Origin: JBOFOR01 sp051654865
GTDB lineage: Bacteria; Bacillota; Clostridia; Peptostreptococcales; Peptostreptococcaceae
Assembly (NCBI GenBank): GCA_051654865.1
Contig: JBOFYV010000097.1
Location: 1-46,881 of the forward strand
Length of the DNA stretch: 46,881 bases
Reading direction: 5' to 3'
Under the pieces are notes generated by a model. It was not told the DNA's origin. It did not search any database and saw only the letters and a program-made list of their open reading frames with translations. Made by a program: the position numbers and the translations under genes. Position 1 is the stretch's first letter. Each line of letters begins with the position of its first letter. Positions 40,244 through 46,881 of the stretch are shown piece by piece.

Positions 40244-42137
40244 AACATACCACTTCCTTTAATCCTAATTTTTGTCTTCTATCTATTATTATCTCTTCTA
40301 ATTGATCTGCTGAAGATTTAGGATCTGGGTTAACTATTACATGGCCTCCTGTTAAGTCTTTTAATTTTTCTGTAAGAACTTCTGTTACTAATTTTCCACC
40401 TGTTATAAATGGTGGTAATGCTAAGTGAAGTGGTAATCCTAATGCTAATCCAAATGCACCATCAGCTAACGCTTGCTCTTCTAACCATTGTGGTGCTGAT
40501 AAAACAAGTGGTAATTGCGGTAAATCTATTCCCAATTCTGCTGCTATTTCTGTAGCAACTATTTCTAATCTTCCTATTGCTAAACATGGTCCAAAGTTTA
40601 ATACTGGTGGTATACCTAATGACTTACATACTTCTTTTAAGTTTTCTCCTGCTAATTCTTCAGCTCCTGGAGACATAAGTCCTACATTTTCAAGCCCACC
40701 TGTTGAACATCCTGCAGAAAGAACTATTATATCTCTCTTTATTAATTCTTTCGTTAATTCAACTGTATTTATATCATGACCTCCTGCAGTCATATTAGAA
40801 CATCCTACTACAGCAGCTATACCTTTGATTTTTCCTTCTGCTATTAAATTTATAAGTGGCTTCCATGAGTTACCTAGGAATTCTTTTAAGTTCTTTTCAC
40901 TTACACCTGTTAAAGATTGTTCGTATCCGTGATCACTTGGTATATCTATCTCTACGCTTCCTCTTCTTTCTTTATAAGCTTCTAATGATTTATGTATTAA
41001 GTCCGTACTTATTGCTTCTACATTTTCTCTATCAAACACTACATATTCAGCATTAGCTTTTTTAGCAACATCATCTAAACACACCATCTTAACTTTATAT
41101 TTGTCAGCTATTGGCTCCAAACCTGGTATTGTACAGTTAAATTCAGATAATACTATATCTATTGCTCCGGTTGCTAATACTGCTTCACTAGTAAAGTTAT
41201 TACCTGCATGACCAGCAAATACTTCTTGATAATGTTCTCCTCTTAATTGTAAATCTTGACCTACACATGTACATCCTACTAATCTAAATCCTTTTGCTCC
41301 TACTTCTTTTGCCATAGCAACTACATCAGCATCTTTTAATCTATCTTGGAAGTGAGAGAATGTTGAATGTTGATGTCCTGTAATCATTATATTTATATAA
41401 TCTGCATCTATTACGTTAAATCCTACTGGAGCCATTCTTATAACTGGTTCTCCTAACATAACGTCATTTAAAAGATTTGTTAACATAAGTCCATATAGTC
41501 CCGTTGATATACCTAAGTTTAAGCAGTTAACTAACATATCAACTGGATCACTACTTAAGTTAGTTGAAGATTTTACTATAGCATCAAACATTTCTGATTT
41601 AGCTCCACCTGGCATTATACCTAGTTCTTTCCATTTTTTAACTCTTGGTGCGTATGCTAATTTTTCAACTAAATCCATTTTTTCAAATCTTGGCTTATAT
41701 AAGTCTGTTATAACTTTATCAGCTATTTTTATACATTTTTTATGGTTATCGCTTTCCTTTATGTCGAATTTTTCGGCTAAGTTATTTAAAGCATTTAATC
41801 CTTTTATTTCTCCTTTAGTTTCTCCTAGGTGCTTTAAGTTTCTAGCTGTATTTTCAACTACATGTAAATAACAAGCTGAACCTGATGCTACAGCTCTTAA
41901 GAAGTTTCTAGCCACTATTGTGTCTGCATCTGCCCCACAGATTCCTCTTGGTGATTTAGGCGTTACTCTACAAGGTCCATTAGCACATAATCTACAACAT
42001 ACTCCCTGAAGTCCAAATCCACATTTTAATTTTTGATCTTCTGTTCTATGAAATGCAGTTTCCACATCCTTAGATGCTATAAAACTTTCTAACCTTTTAT
42101 CTGCGCTTTCACACATAGTACAACCATTACAAGACAT
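40236..42137 (-). CDS. cooS: CooS-like Ni/Fe carbon monoxide dehydrogenase homologue, divergent active site
   Basis: The 633-residue protein aligns with CooS over its length. The cysteine layout at 39, 47 (D-cluster) and 48, 51, 56, 67 (B-cluster) fits CODH-II numbering. C-cluster ligands are all present: GHQHS (His261 equivalent), GCTCVG, FNCTIP, VVGCSN, SAGCSTG and NFGPC. However, residues essential for CO chemistry are changed. The His93 position is Tyr90, the His96/99/102 relay is lost, and Lys563 (HEKAVAIG in CODH-II) is Gln in EEQALADG. There is also an extra N-terminal CxxCxxC (Cys3, 6, 9). It is therefore a CODH-fold protein whose reaction may not be CO oxidation. AGGGGGAA precedes the ATG. 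Confidence 0.88.
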   Translation of the reverse strand: MSCNGCTMCESADKRLESFIASKDVETAFHRTEDQKLKCGFGLQGVCCRLCANGPCRVTPKSPRGICGADADTIVARNFLRAVASGSACYLHVVENTARNLKHLGETKGEIKGLNALNNLAEKFDIKESDNHKKCIKIADKVITDLYKPRFEKMDLVEKLAYAPRVKKWKELGIMPGGAKSEMFDAIVKSSTNLSSDPVDMLVNCLNLGISTGLYGLMLTNLLNDVMLGEPVIRMAPVGFNVIDADYINIMITGHQHSTFSHFQDRLKDADVVAMAKEVGAKGFRLVGCTCVGQDLQLRGEHYQEVFAGHAGNNFTSEAVLATGAIDIVLSEFNCTIPGLEPIADKYKVKMVCLDDVAKKANAEYVVFDRENVEAISTDLIHKSLEAYKERRGSVEIDIPSDHGYEQSLTGVSEKNLKEFLGNSWKPLINLIAEGKIKGIAAVVGCSNMTAGGHDINTVELTKELIKRDIIVLSAGCSTGGLENVGLMSPGAEELAGENLKEVCKSLGIPPVLNFGPCLAIGRLEIVATEIAAELGIDLPQLPLVLSAPQWLEEQALADGAFGLALGLPLHLALPPFITGGKLVTEVLTEKLKDLTGGHVIVNPDPKSSADQLEEIIIDRRQKLGLKEVVCYA

Positions 42138-42317
42138 ATTTAATTCCCCCTAAAAATTTTTATTTTGTGTGTATTTTATAGATGTGATTATTGAAATTGA
42201 TTTTAACTTTGTTAATTTTATATCTAGTTCTTACCATTATTTTTTATAGTTTAAACATTTATTTTTAAATTTTTTAGTTTTTTAGTTTTTAGATATATCA
42301 ATAAAAGATTTTAATTA

Positions 42318-42356
42318 TAATATAAACTTTAATAAATTGTATTAAAGTTTATATTA
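42318..42356. repeat. Perfect 17-bp inverted repeat upstream of cooS
   Basis: TAATATAAACTTTAATA (42318-42334) and its exact reverse complement (42340-42356) flank a 5-base AATTG. It lies between the capA terminator and cooS, about 180 bases upstream of the cooS ATG. There is no GC core or U run, so it is not a typical terminator; an operator is possible. Confidence 0.5.
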
Positions 42357-42369
42357 CTCCCCTATATAT

Positions 42370-42405
42370 AAAAAAGAGATTTTTCCTACGAAAAATCTCT
42401 TTTTT
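42370..42405 (-). terminator. Terminator of the CapA-like gene
   Basis: AAAAAAGAGATTTTTC (42370-42385) and its complement (42390-42405) form a perfect 16-bp stem with a CTAC loop. It lies 20 bases past the stop codon. Confidence 0.9.
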
Positions 42406-42424
42406 ATATATTATTATTTATTAA

Positions 42425-43531
42425 TTAAATATCTTTATTCAAGGGGCTACTTATTTCTTTAATTTTGCCCATTACTCTATCTTGCTCTGTACCCTCTAGT
42501 ACAGATGGTTTGTAATCATTTCGCCCTTTGCTCGATGATATTGAACAAGGAATTATATTTGGTATATCTATACTTACCAACTTATTATTTTCAAAATTGA
42601 ATGTTTGTTGATATATCATAGAATCTTTATCGCTTGGATTTTTATTTCCTCCAAAGCAAAAATTACCTAAACTGTATACTATGTATTTACCGTTGTATTG
42701 CTCAATACCTTGAACAACATGTGGATGTGATCCTATAACTACATCTGCTCCGTAATCTATTGCATTATAAGCAAAGTCTTTTTGTATTTTATTTGGATTA
42801 TATTCTCTTTCTATTCCCCAATGAAAATATATAGATACCATATCTGCATTTTTTTTCATATATTCAATATCACTTTTCATACTTTCTAGATTTTCCTCTG
42901 TATAATTTTCTGGCCATCCATTATATCCTAGTAATCCTACTTTAATTCCATTAGTTTCTACTATTGACTTTTCCCCTAGCCCAAAATAATTTATATCATT
43001 ATCCTCTAGAATTTTCTTTGTATCTTCCATTCCTTGTTCATAATAATCCTCAGAGTGATTATTAGCTAAAGTTACAGCTTCTATATCTCCACTTTTAAGT
43101 ATATTTACATATGACGGATCACCTTTGAATGCAAATTTTTTAACTTTTGCATTTGTAGCTGTTGTTAATGGTCCTTCTAGATTTACTACTGTTAAATCAT
43201 CCTCTGAAAATATATGTCTAACATTTTCAAAAAAATAATCAAAATTCCCACCTTGATTGATAAATTCATTGTCAAATGTACCACCATATGGAGATCCCTT
43301 ATAATTACCTAATGTTACATCCCCTGCAAAACTAATAGTTATACTTTTCTTTTCTACAGAAGTTTCTTTAACTACTGTATCTTTTTGAGATAACTTAACT
43401 TCGTCATTTCCTTTTTTAAATAAATCCCCCAATAAAGAACTTATGCCTACAGTAGATATAATAACTATTACCATTAAAGTAAATGCCCTTTTTGGATTTA
43501 TTTTTCTTTTTTTCACTTTTTTGTTGCTCAT
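42425..43531 (-). CDS. CapA family metallophosphatase-fold protein, membrane-anchored
   Basis: This 368-residue protein has a short basic N-terminus and one membrane span (about 14-36), then an extracytoplasmic CapA domain: ISFAGDVTLG near 70, NLEGPLTT near 118, LANNHSEDYYEQG near 155, FHWGIEREYNP near 235 and DVVIGSHPHVVQGIE near 258-272. These contain the metal-binding Asp/Asn/His residues of calcineurin-like enzymes. CapA homologues take part in poly-gamma-glutamate synthesis, but no capB, capC or capD genes are here. It stands alone, so its substrate is unknown. AAAGGA precedes the ATG. Confidence 0.88.
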   Translation of the reverse strand: MSNKKVKKRKINPKRAFTLMVIVIISTVGISSLLGDLFKKGNDEVKLSQKDTVVKETSVEKKSITISFAGDVTLGNYKGSPYGGTFDNEFINQGGNFDYFFENVRHIFSEDDLTVVNLEGPLTTATNAKVKKFAFKGDPSYVNILKSGDIEAVTLANNHSEDYYEQGMEDTKKILEDNDINYFGLGEKSIVETNGIKVGLLGYNGWPENYTEENLESMKSDIEYMKKNADMVSIYFHWGIEREYNPNKIQKDFAYNAIDYGADVVIGSHPHVVQGIEQYNGKYIVYSLGNFCFGGNKNPSDKDSMIYQQTFNFENNKLVSIDIPNIIPCSISSSKGRNDYKPSVLEGTEQDRVMGKIKEISSPLNKDI

Positions 43532-43655
43532 ATTAAATATTTTTCCTTTCTAGATATTTATCTACTTCGAGAGTACTTATAGTTTACATTATGATGCAAG
43601 TAAATAAAAAAAGTGTTACAAATATATTTCAAATTCATATTTAATAAAGTATTAA

Positions 43656-43684
43656 TTGTTATATATTTCTTTTTTTGCTATAAT
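43656..43684 (+). promoter_or_regulatory. Promoter of the small ferredoxin gene
   Basis: TTGTTA (43656-43661), a 17-base spacer and TATAAT (43679-43684) with an extended TG at 43676-43677. It lies 38 bases upstream of the ATG. Confidence 0.75.
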
Positions 43685-43722
43685 TATACTGAATAACATA
43701 TATACAAAGGGAGGATTTTGTA

Positions 43723-43893
43723 ATGGCTTACATAATAAATGATGCTTGTATAAGCTGTGGCGCTTGTGAACCTGAGTGTCCAGTTGAATGTATATCTGCA
43801 GGAGATGACAAATACGTTATAGACGCAGATACTTGTATTGAATGTGGTGCTTGTGCAGGAGTTTGTCCTGTTGACGCTCCTCAACCTGAGTAA
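43723..43893 (+). CDS. 2[4Fe-4S] clostridial-type ferredoxin
   Basis: This 56-residue protein begins MAYIINDACISCGACEPECP and has two CxxCxxCxxxC motifs (Cys9-12-15-19 and Cys38-41-44-48) joined by VECISAGDDKYVIDADT. It is the classical low-potential two-cluster electron carrier of anaerobes. GGGAGG lies upstream of the ATG. It has its own strong promoter and a bidirectional terminator, and sits beside rex and near the CODH-like operon. It is easily missed because of its small size. Confidence 0.95.
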   Translation: MAYIINDACISCGACEPECPVECISAGDDKYVIDADTCIECGACAGVCPVDAPQPE

Positions 43894-43901
43894 TTTAAAA
43901 T

Positions 43902-43947
43902 AAAAAAAGCTATCAGAGTAGATATTCTACTTATGATAGCTTTTTTT
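43902..43947. terminator. Bidirectional terminator between ferredoxin gene and rex
   Basis: AAAAAAAGCTATCA (43902-43915) pairs with TGATAGCTTTTTTT (43934-43947), with an inner AGTAG/CTACT stem. T runs in both directions serve the two converging genes. Confidence 0.9.
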
Positions 43948-44577
43948 CTATTCACTTTCTTTCATTAAATAAGATAGTGTAAATAAACTTTCTGTTAGGT
44001 TTACATTTTCTACTATGACATCTCTAGGTACATCTAAATCTATAGATGCAAAATTCCAAACACCCTTTATTCCAACTTTAACTAATCTGTCTACCATATC
44101 TTGAGCTCCATTTTTAGGTATACATAATATAGCTATATTTATATCATTATTCTTAACAAATTCCTCAACATTTTCTGAATCTAGTATTTCGAAATCTCTT
44201 ATTTTTAATCCTATCATTCTTGGATTAGCATCAAATAAGGCTTTTATTTCAAATCCTGCTTTTTTAAATCCTGCATAGTTAGCTATTGCTTGTCCTAAGT
44301 TCCCCGCTCCTATAAGTATAGCGTTATACGATTTATCTAAGCCTAGTATTTTTCCTATTTCACTGTGAAGTGCTTCAACATTGTATCCATACCCTTGTTG
44401 ACCAAATCCACCAAAATTATTTAAATCTTGTCTAATTTGAGATGCTGTAAAACCAATAATATCGCTTAGTTCCTTAGATGATATCCTATGTATATCTTTA
44501 TCTAGTAATTCTCCTAAGTACCTATGATACTTTGGTAATCTTCTTATAACCGCCATTGATATGTTTTTACTTGCCAT
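43948..44577 (-). CDS. rex: Redox-sensing transcriptional repressor Rex
   Basis: Rex binds DNA when NAD+ is high and lets go when NADH rises, controlling fermentation and redox genes. The 209-residue protein has an N-terminal winged helix (about 1-75, ISSKELSDIIGFTASQIRQDLNNFGGFGQQGYGY). The Rossmann domain has NAILIGAGNLGQAIANY near 87-103, and the C-terminal domain-swapped helix ends LFTLSYLMKESE. AGGAGG lies upstream of the ATG. It is divergent from the ABC-F gene. Confidence 0.96.
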   Translation of the reverse strand: MASKNISMAVIRRLPKYHRYLGELLDKDIHRISSKELSDIIGFTASQIRQDLNNFGGFGQQGYGYNVEALHSEIGKILGLDKSYNAILIGAGNLGQAIANYAGFKKAGFEIKALFDANPRMIGLKIRDFEILDSENVEEFVKNNDINIAILCIPKNGAQDMVDRLVKVGIKGVWNFASIDLDVPRDVIVENVNLTESLFTLSYLMKESE

Positions 44578-44657
44578 ATTTTCACCTCCTAAACATCTTC
44601 TTACTTTACTTATTGATGTTATTTTTTCATATTTTATAAAACATAATGCATATATCC

Positions 44658-44686
44658 TTGATTATATTATATCAAAACATTATAAT
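44658..44686 (+). promoter_or_regulatory. Promoter of the ABC-F gene
   Basis: TTGATT (44658-44663), a 17-base spacer and a perfect TATAAT (44681-44686), 30 bases before the start codon. Confidence 0.75.
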
Positions 44687-44715
44687 TTTAGGTAGTTCAA
44701 GGAGGTATAAAATTT

Positions 44716-46629
44716 ATGATTGTTTTGTCATGTAATAACTTAAATAAAAGTTTTGGAATAGATTCTATATTAGAAGACGTAAGTTTCACAGTAAATGAAG
44801 GAGATAAAGTTGGTATTATCGGTATTAATGGAACCGGTAAAACAACCTTATTTAAAATAATTTCAGGATTATATGGGTATGATAGCGGTGATATATATTC
44901 ATCTAAAGATTGCGAAATTGGATATTTAGAGCAAAATACTAATTTCCATTCTAGTAACACTATACTGGAAGAAGCTCTTGAAGTGTTTAAAGATTTAATT
45001 GATATGGAAAATTACCTTAGAGAATTAGAGATAAAAATTGCTGAAGAAAGTTCAAATCCTAATTCTAAAGATTTAGATAAACTTATGAATGAGTATTCTC
45101 ATAAATTAGAAAAATTTGCGGATATTAATGGTTATGGCTATAAATCAGAGGCTAAAGGTGTTCTAAAAGGTTTAGGATTTAACGATGAAGATATGGATAA
45201 ACCTATTAGTATACTTTCTGGAGGAGAAAAAACAAGAGTATTATTAGGTAAATTACTACTAAAAAAACCTACTCTACTTTTACTAGATGAACCTACTAAC
45301 CATTTAGATGCTGAAGCTATAGAATGGCTAGAAGTTTTCTTAAAACAGTATAGAGGTACTGTTATTCTAATCTCACACGATAGATATTTCTTAGACCAAG
45401 TAGTTAATAGAATATTTGAGATTCATAATAAAAGACTAAAAACTTATAACGGTAACTACTCTGATTTCATAGAAGCTTCTGCTGTAGAAAAGGAAATTGA
45501 ACAAAAGAAATTTGACGATCAACAAAAAGAAATAAAAAAGCAAGAAGAATCTATAGAAAGACTTAAAGCTTATGGTAGAGAAAAACATGTAAAAAGAGCT
45601 AGAAGTAAAGAAAAGATGCTTGCTAAGGTTGATGTTTTGGACAAACCTGAAATGTACAGAAAAAGAGCTAGAATAGAGTTTAATCCATCTGTAACAAGTG
45701 GTAATGATGTACTTCAAGTAAGAGATGTGTCTATGGGTTACGGTGAAAGAATACTATTCAAAGACCTTGATTTAGATATTTATAGAGGGGAAAAAGTAGC
45801 ACTTATCGGAGCTAATGGTATTGGTAAATCAACTTTATTTAAAATAATAATGGATGAATTAACGCCTTTAACTGGTTCTATAAAATTCGGTACTAATGTT
45901 AATGTTTCTTATTTCCATCAGGAACAAAAAACTCTTAATTTAAATAATACTATCATTGATGAGATTTGGGAAGATAACACTCATCTAACTCAAACAGCTT
46001 TAAGAAGTATGTTAGGAGCATTTTTATTTGAAGGAGAAGAAGTTTTTAAGAAAATTTCTACTTTAAGTGGTGGTGAAAGAGCTAGGGTTGCTATACTTAA
46101 GCTAATACTTTCAAATGCTAATCTACTGCTTCTAGATGAGCCTACTAACCATCTAGATATAGATTCTAAAGAAGTTCTTGAAGAAGCTTTACTAGGCTAT
46201 ACAGGGACTATTTTCACCATTTCTCATGATAGATACTTCTTAAATACTGTAGTTGATAAAATTTTAGTTCTAGATGAGGAAGGTATAACTGAATATCTAG
46301 GAAACTATGATTACTATATAGAAAAGAAAAAGCAAGTTCAAGAATTAAGTATAATAGAAGAAGTAGAAGAAAAAACTAAAACTCAAATTAAAGAAGAAAA
46401 AAGAAAAGAAAGAGAACAAAGAGAATCAGAAAAGAAAAATAGAGTTAAGCGCCAAAACATAGAAAAAGAAATCGAAGAAGCTGAATTAAGAATTGAAGAA
46501 ATTGATAATCTGCTTTGCCAAGAAGAAATCTACTCTAATCCTGAAAAATCAAAAGAAGTAAGCCAAGAAAAAATAAATTTAGAAAACAAACTTTCTTCAC
46601 TTTATGAAGAGTGGGAAGAGTTAATGTAA
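44716..46629 (+). CDS. ABC-F family ATPase (Uup/YdiF-like ribosome-associated)
   Basis: This 637-residue protein has two tandem ABC domains and no membrane span, as in ABC-F translation factors that act at the ribosomal E site. Walker A motifs are GINGTGKTT (36-44) and GANGIGKST (near 366-374). Signatures are LSGGEKTRVLL and LSGGERARVAI, and both Walker B regions read LLLLDEPTNHLD. The interdomain linker (about 250-320) is Lys/Glu-rich. The C-terminal 90 residues form a coiled coil of the YdiF/Uup kind. AAGGAGG precedes the ATG. Whether it gives antibiotic protection or has a housekeeping role is not decidable here. Confidence 0.92.
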   Translation: MIVLSCNNLNKSFGIDSILEDVSFTVNEGDKVGIIGINGTGKTTLFKIISGLYGYDSGDIYSSKDCEIGYLEQNTNFHSSNTILEEALEVFKDLIDMENYLRELEIKIAEESSNPNSKDLDKLMNEYSHKLEKFADINGYGYKSEAKGVLKGLGFNDEDMDKPISILSGGEKTRVLLGKLLLKKPTLLLLDEPTNHLDAEAIEWLEVFLKQYRGTVILISHDRYFLDQVVNRIFEIHNKRLKTYNGNYSDFIEASAVEKEIEQKKFDDQQKEIKKQEESIERLKAYGREKHVKRARSKEKMLAKVDVLDKPEMYRKRARIEFNPSVTSGNDVLQVRDVSMGYGERILFKDLDLDIYRGEKVALIGANGIGKSTLFKIIMDELTPLTGSIKFGTNVNVSYFHQEQKTLNLNNTIIDEIWEDNTHLTQTALRSMLGAFLFEGEEVFKKISTLSGGERARVAILKLILSNANLLLLDEPTNHLDIDSKEVLEEALLGYTGTIFTISHDRYFLNTVVDKILVLDEEGITEYLGNYDYYIEKKKQVQELSIIEEVEEKTKTQIKEEKRKEREQRESEKKNRVKRQNIEKEIEEAELRIEEIDNLLCQEEIYSNPEKSKEVSQEKINLENKLSSLYEEWEELM

Positions 46630-46651
46630 GAAGCCTTATGGCTTCTTTTTT
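46628..46651 (+). terminator. Terminator of the ABC-F gene
   Basis: AAGAAGCC (46628-46635) pairs with GGCTTCTT (46640-46647) around a TTAT loop, followed by TTTT. Confidence 0.85.
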
Positions 46652-46738
46652 ATACTATTTGTATGTAAATTTCTAGGTTACATTATTGTTTATTTGTGAT
46701 ATTATTTATATCAGAATTTCATATTGAGGGGTGATTAT

Positions 46739-46881
46739 TTGGAAAAATCATTTAGTTTAGATAATGATAATAAAAGATTTTATAAAATCTTAATTTCTTT
46801 ATGTATACCTATTATTATCCAACAACTTATATCTACATCAGTTAACGTTATAGACACTATGATGATAAGTAGTTTGGGAGA
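46739..46881 (+). CDS. MATE family multidrug efflux protein, N-terminus only (cut by window edge)
   Basis: The first 47 codons are present, beginning at TTG with GAGGGG upstream. After a hydrophilic start MEKSFSLDNDNKRFYKIL the peptide turns hydrophobic and reads IPIIIQQLISTSVNVIDTMM. This is the typical first membrane helix and VD(T/N)MMI stretch of NorM/DinF-type MATE exporters. No ATG or other in-frame start fits; the GTG just upstream is out of frame and soon stops. The remainder lies outside the window. Confidence 0.8.
   Translation, partial: MEKSFSLDNDNKRFYKILISLCIPIIIQQLISTSVNVIDTMMISSLG

Noticed and set aside
42203..42215. TTAACTTTGTTAA upstream of cooS as a Rex operator
   Set aside because: Rex sites read TTGTTAA-N4-TTAACAA; here the half-sites are in the opposite order and the spacer is 3 bases.
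43684..43884. Minus-strand 66-residue frame over the ferredoxin gene
   Set aside because: It is the shadow of the plus-strand ferredoxin, which has clear Cys motifs, promoter and Shine-Dalgarno.
1..46881. tRNA, rRNA, CRISPR array, insertion sequence, phage or integron
   Set aside because: No cloverleaf-like, rRNA-like, spaced direct-repeat or transposase/integrase sequences were seen on reading the window; a tRNAscan or IS search was not possible.

Overview
This 46.9 kb window is compact, strongly AT-rich, bacterial chromosomal DNA. Shine-Dalgarno sequences are of the GGAGG type, there are many intrinsic terminators, and most genes lie on the minus strand. The gene content and order (rex, ferredoxin, cooS-cooF-oxidoreductase, NlpC/P60, pyrBKDE, yeiH, groESL, larBC, guaBA, pur operon) look like an anaerobic Firmicute of the Peptostreptococcaceae (Clostridioides/Paraclostridium/Romboutsia type). 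That placement is inferred from remembered synteny and was not computed. I see no rRNA, tRNA, CRISPR array or mobile element.

Layout from left to right. 1-0.9 kb: an ECF sigma factor translationally coupled to a cut-off, probable anti-sigma gene. 0.9-3.4 kb: a DUF819 membrane protein and an M42 peptidase. 3.4-14.4 kb: a complete AIR-to-IMP block purECFMNHDL on the minus strand, with a promoter and an inverted pair of PurBox-like sites before purE. 14.5-22 kb: an NCS2 permease, a BMP lipoprotein, a second NCS2 permease, then guaB-guaA behind a guanine riboswitch. 22-24.4 kb: larB and larC (nickel-pincer cofactor), with larC split by a probable programmed -1 frameshift, then a small His/Lys/Glu-rich repeat protein. 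24.5-29 kb: groES-groEL with a perfect CIRCE operator, cardiolipin synthase and an OGG-type DNA glycosylase. 29-32.7 kb: two tandem deoxynucleoside kinases, then a YeiH transporter divergent from a LysR regulator. 32.7-36 kb: pyrB-K-D-E with a PyrR-type hairpin directly before the pyrB Shine-Dalgarno. 36-38.4 kb: an SH3/NlpC-P60 cell-wall hydrolase with WalR-like boxes upstream, and a P-loop protein with an Asp23-like tail. 38.5-42.2 kb: cooS-cooF-FAD oxidoreductase. 42.4-46.9 kb: a CapA-like protein, a small 2[4Fe-4S] ferredoxin, rex, an ABC-F protein and the start of a MATE transporter.

The main theme is nucleotide supply. De novo purine and pyrimidine enzymes, IMP-to-GMP conversion, base permeases and deoxynucleoside kinases sit within about 33 kb, with three kinds of visible control: guanine riboswitch, PurBox-like DNA sites and a PyrR RNA hairpin. 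The second theme is redox: Rex, ferredoxin and a CODH-like module. The CODH-like protein keeps every C-cluster metal ligand but lacks the catalytic Lys and the proton-relay histidines of CO-oxidising enzymes. It is the best candidate here for an uncharacterised function. The guaB leader, with an extra folded domain between aptamer and terminator, is the second.
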